NCBI GenBank assembly: GCA_039809365.1 | Contig: JBDHUV010000035.1 | Span: 1 to 7,167 of the forward strand | Reading direction: 5' to 3' | DNA: 7,167 nucleotides | From: JBDHUV01 sp039809365 | Lineage (GTDB): Bacteria; Patescibacteriota; Microgenomatia; Levybacterales; GWA1-39-11 | Shown here: piece after piece, positions 5,501 to 7,167 of the stretch | Layout of the letters: every line of letters starts with the position of its first letter | Position numbering within the stretch: position 1 is the first letter of the stretch | Program-made: the position numbers and the translations under genes | Notes under the pieces: model-generated | Told to the model about the DNA's origin: nothing | Seen by the model: the letters and a program-made list of their open reading frames with translations, nothing else | The model's database searches: none

Positions 5501-6379
5501 TTATTGTGATTTGATATTAATTACATTGTTCCAGGGATCTTGGAATATGAGTGTCTCTTTTTTCTGTAACAGAGGAATGTTATTTTTTTCCAATCTGGAA
5601 GCAAGAGTATCTACATCCTGTTTTGTAGGTAGTATCAATTCAATACTTTGAAGTCCTAAAGAGTTATTTCTTGGTTGTGCTTCGAAACTTTGCCATGAGT
5701 TCATTCCTATATGATGATGATATTCACCCACAGATACAAAAAGCGCTTGTGGCATTTCAGCAGTTACATTGAACCCCACAGTATTTACATAAAATTTTCT
5801 TGCTATCTGGACATCTCCCACTTTCAAATGAACATGGCCCATCCGTTTTTCTTCAGAATCATCTTGAGCAGAATAGGTGTGTATATATGAGATAGGATCA
5901 ATGTATTCTACTCCCATCTTTACGTATCCATTCTCCCATTCCCATTGTGATCTGTCTCTATCAAAGTACAGTTCTAATTCATTTCCTTCAGGATCGACGA
6001 AATAAAATGCTTCACTTACAAAATGATCAGCGCTTCCAATAAATGAATTTGGATAATCTTTGAATAAACGTTTTAACGTATTTGCAAGTTTCCCCCGTGA
6101 TTTAAATACAATAGCATTATGATATAACCCAGCTGACGTTTTTAGAGCATAAGGCAGGTCTGGCGCACCGCTAAGAGTAATGATCTTTTTCTGATCCTGT
6201 CCTAACACTACTTCATTTTTTTCTTTACTTAGTAATTCAAGTCCTACCCCGGACTGATAGAACTTTTGTAATTTAGAAGTGTCTTTAATATTAAGAATGG
6301 TATTTCCAACTTCAAGACTTGGAGCAAGAATATTATTTATCATATGTATATACATTATATTCCTATTATCAACTGCCAT
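5501..6379 (-). CDS. Two-domain VOC-family protein, catechol-2,3-dioxygenase (CatE)-like
   Basis: The product is 292 residues with tandem vicinal-oxygen-chelate (glyoxalase/dioxygenase) domains. Domain 1 (about 22-147) has NIKDTSKLQKFY, LYHNAIVF (H87) and DHFVSEAFYFVDPEGNELEL (118-137) followed by YFDR. Domain 2 (about 178-291) has MGHVHLKVGD (H182, H184), VGEYHHHIGMNSW (H221-H223) and a C-terminal DPWNNVINI. These blocks match the CatE/YfiE group of ring-cleaving extradiol dioxygenases, which use Fe(II) or a similar metal, but the substrate cannot be read from sequence. The end of domain 2 has Asn where VOC enzymes often place a metal-binding Glu. ATG at 6355, with AGGA 5 nt upstream, may be the true start. 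It gives a 284-residue product that begins nearer the first domain. It is convergent with the copper operon and probably independent of it. Confidence 0.88.
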   Translation of the reverse strand: MAVDNRNIMYIHMINNILAPSLEVGNTILNIKDTSKLQKFYQSGVGLELLSKEKNEVVLGQDQKKIITLSGAPDLPYALKTSAGLYHNAIVFKSRGKLANTLKRLFKDYPNSFIGSADHFVSEAFYFVDPEGNELELYFDRDRSQWEWENGYVKMGVEYIDPISYIHTYSAQDDSEEKRMGHVHLKVGDVQIARKFYVNTVGFNVTAEMPQALFVSVGEYHHHIGMNSWQSFEAQPRNNSLGLQSIELILPTKQDVDTLASRLEKNNIPLLQKKETLIFQDPWNNVINIKSQ

Positions 6380-6721
6380 ATTTTTCTTCTCAAGTAGTTG
6401 ATGTATCGAATGTTGAGACTAAAGCATTAATCAAAAACTTTGAAACAAAAGCTCTATATTTAATTGATTACTCAACAGGTGAATACACAATACGTATTCC
6501 GAAGGTGGATGACGTTGTTTGGTCTGAGTGAATAATATTAGTATAAGTTGATTAAATATTAAAACAGAGAAGGCACAATCCTTACATAATCCTATAAACG
6601 CATCTTTGTATTGTCCTCTGTATACATCTCTACAAAAGTGGTTTAATATCTTGAATCTTACTTGCAAACAACCTTCAAAATCGTCTAAGATAAAATTGGC
6701 ATTTATTCTAAATATCTTTTA
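6380..6721. other. Spacer between divergent genes with no confident gene
   Basis: This stretch of about 340 bp separates the VOC gene (minus) from the anchored surface protein (plus). Besides the + remnant listed at 6391-6531, the minus strand is open from about 6718 to 6431 (93-95 codons). Its first half reads as plausible protein (INANFILDDFEGCLQVRFK, then HFCRDVYRGQYKDAF and GLCKDC), while its second half is low-complexity hydrophobic. A TTG at 6667 is its only usual start codon, and no Shine-Dalgarno is seen. The two frames overlap at 6431-6531, so at most one was ever a gene there. Promoter-like matches (for example TTGCAA 6662 and TAAGAT 6686) are too weak to call. Confidence 0.35.
6391..6531 (+). 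pseudogene. Possible 5'-truncated gene remnant
   Basis: A stop-free + frame ends in TGA at 6529-6531. Its last 45 or so codons read like protein (VDVSNVETKAL..., then YLIDYSTGEYTIRIPKVDD). ETKAL occurs twice, 9 residues apart, with four of the five codons changed synonymously, which hints at past protein-level selection. No good start or ribosome binding site exists. In-frame extension upstream would run antisense into the VOC gene from a TTG at 6319. I treat it as a decayed fragment, or chance. Family unknown. Confidence 0.22.
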
Positions 6722-7167
6722 ATGGACCCGGACTATTTCACGAAAACTGAGAGGTTAAAAACTTTTCTCAAATTATACGGTAAGATAGCAATGTATGGAT
6801 TTGCTGTGGTAATTAGTATTATCACAATCCTTGTCATTGCTAATTGGGAAACAGATACTGAATCAGGACCTAATATTGTGGCAAATGATCAATTAGGAGA
6901 AGTACTTGCTGAAAGTGATAGTGAATTAGACACAGGTGGTGTAACATTTGGTATCCCAACAAGCTTTACTGCAGATGCTCAGTTTGATACAAATATTACC
7001 ATTGCACAAAATACGAATCTTGATGGAGACGTATATTATAAGGGTCAACTTGTAGACCTTTCCTTATTGTCAGAGGATGGATTTCAAATTGGAGGAAGTG
7101 ACCTTGCTCAGATATTAGAAGAAGGTGCAGGAATTTCAATAGAAGGAGATGAAATCCTTACTATTAC
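6722..7167 (+). CDS. Membrane-anchored extracellular protein, possibly tail-fibre-like (3' end outside window)
   Basis: 148 codons are visible and the frame runs off the window. A basic cytoplasmic N-terminus (KTERLKTFLKLYGK) precedes one membrane helix (about 22-40). An acidic linker (DQLGEVLAESDSELDTGG) follows. Next come segments reminiscent of trimeric beta-helical fibre proteins: FTADAQFDTNITIAQNTNLD with GDVYYKG, and GAGISIEGDEILTI. Such architecture is frequent in Patescibacteria surface proteins and phage tail fibres, but the family assignment is inference from style, not a clear motif. The ATG at 6722 has no Shine-Dalgarno (TATCTTTTA upstream). It is retained because it places charged residues before the anchor; ATG at codon 24 would cut into the helix. 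Confidence 0.75.
   Translation, partial: MDPDYFTKTERLKTFLKLYGKIAMYGFAVVISIITILVIANWETDTESGPNIVANDQLGEVLAESDSELDTGGVTFGIPTSFTADAQFDTNITIAQNTNLDGDVYYKGQLVDLSLLSEDGFQIGGSDLAQILEEGAGISIEGDEILTI

Noticed and set aside
5433..5651. A + strand open frame of 72 codons
   Set aside because: It overlaps the 3' end of the VOC gene on the other strand, begins in the spacer hairpin and has no ribosome binding site or protein-like pattern.
1..7167. CRISPR arrays, insertion sequences or long direct repeats
   Set aside because: I saw no regularly spaced repeats, transposase motifs or terminal repeats on either strand.

Overview
This is a low-G+C bacterial window (about 35% G+C over most of its length). Its core is one compact copper-response operon on the + strand, 658-5349. 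The encoded proteins are tethered to a single membrane. The tRNA gene lacks an encoded CCA, the lead gene appears to be leaderless, and the last gene starts like the membrane-anchored, tail-fibre-like surface proteins common in Candidate Phyla Radiation (Patescibacteria) genomes. A Patescibacteria-like source is therefore my best guess, but it is inference only. No in-frame TGA occurs inside the genes, so a recoded UGA=Gly lineage such as Gracilibacteria is unlikely.

Layout. 1-351: the 3' end of an unrecognised gene with markedly higher G+C (about 50%). 360-457: a long, well-paired, potentially structured RNA or inverted-repeat element. 477-573: a -10 box and a tRNA-Glu(CTC) gene. 658-692: a promoter with a perfect 10-3-10 CsoR-type operator lying inside it. 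693-5349: csoR; a membrane-anchored DUF305 protein that seems to start at ATT; a membrane-anchored cupredoxin; a CopA-type Cu(I) P1B-ATPase; a DsbD/CcdA-like (TauE/SafE, UreH type) membrane protein fused to a second cupredoxin; and a CopZ-type HMA chaperone. Gaps run from 46 nt down to overlaps of 4 and 8 nt, so one regulated transcript is likely. 5501-6379 (minus strand): a two-domain VOC (catechol-2,3-dioxygenase CatE-like) protein, convergent with the operon. 6380-6721: no confident gene, but two overlapping open frames that may be gene remnants. 6722-7167: the start of a membrane-anchored extracellular protein, cut by the window end.

How it fits together (inference). Copper entering the cytoplasm is bound by CopZ and sensed by CsoR. 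Metal-bound CsoR leaves the operator. CopA pumps Cu(I) out. On the outer face, copper is met by three tethered binding domains: the Met/His-rich DUF305 helical domain and two cupredoxins. Both cupredoxins share an unusual Cys...Cys-x-Met-x-Met pattern rather than the blue-copper His/Cys/His/Met set. The membrane part of the fused protein carries a Cys pair (C66, C195) placed like the redox pair of DsbD/CcdA. It might keep the extracytoplasmic cysteines reduced or pass copper on.

The points most worth checking are the HCHH (Ni/Co-type) fingerprint of a sensor in a copper operon, the ATT start, the leaderless csoR, the twin variant cupredoxins, the Cys-pair fusion protein and the structured element at 360-447.
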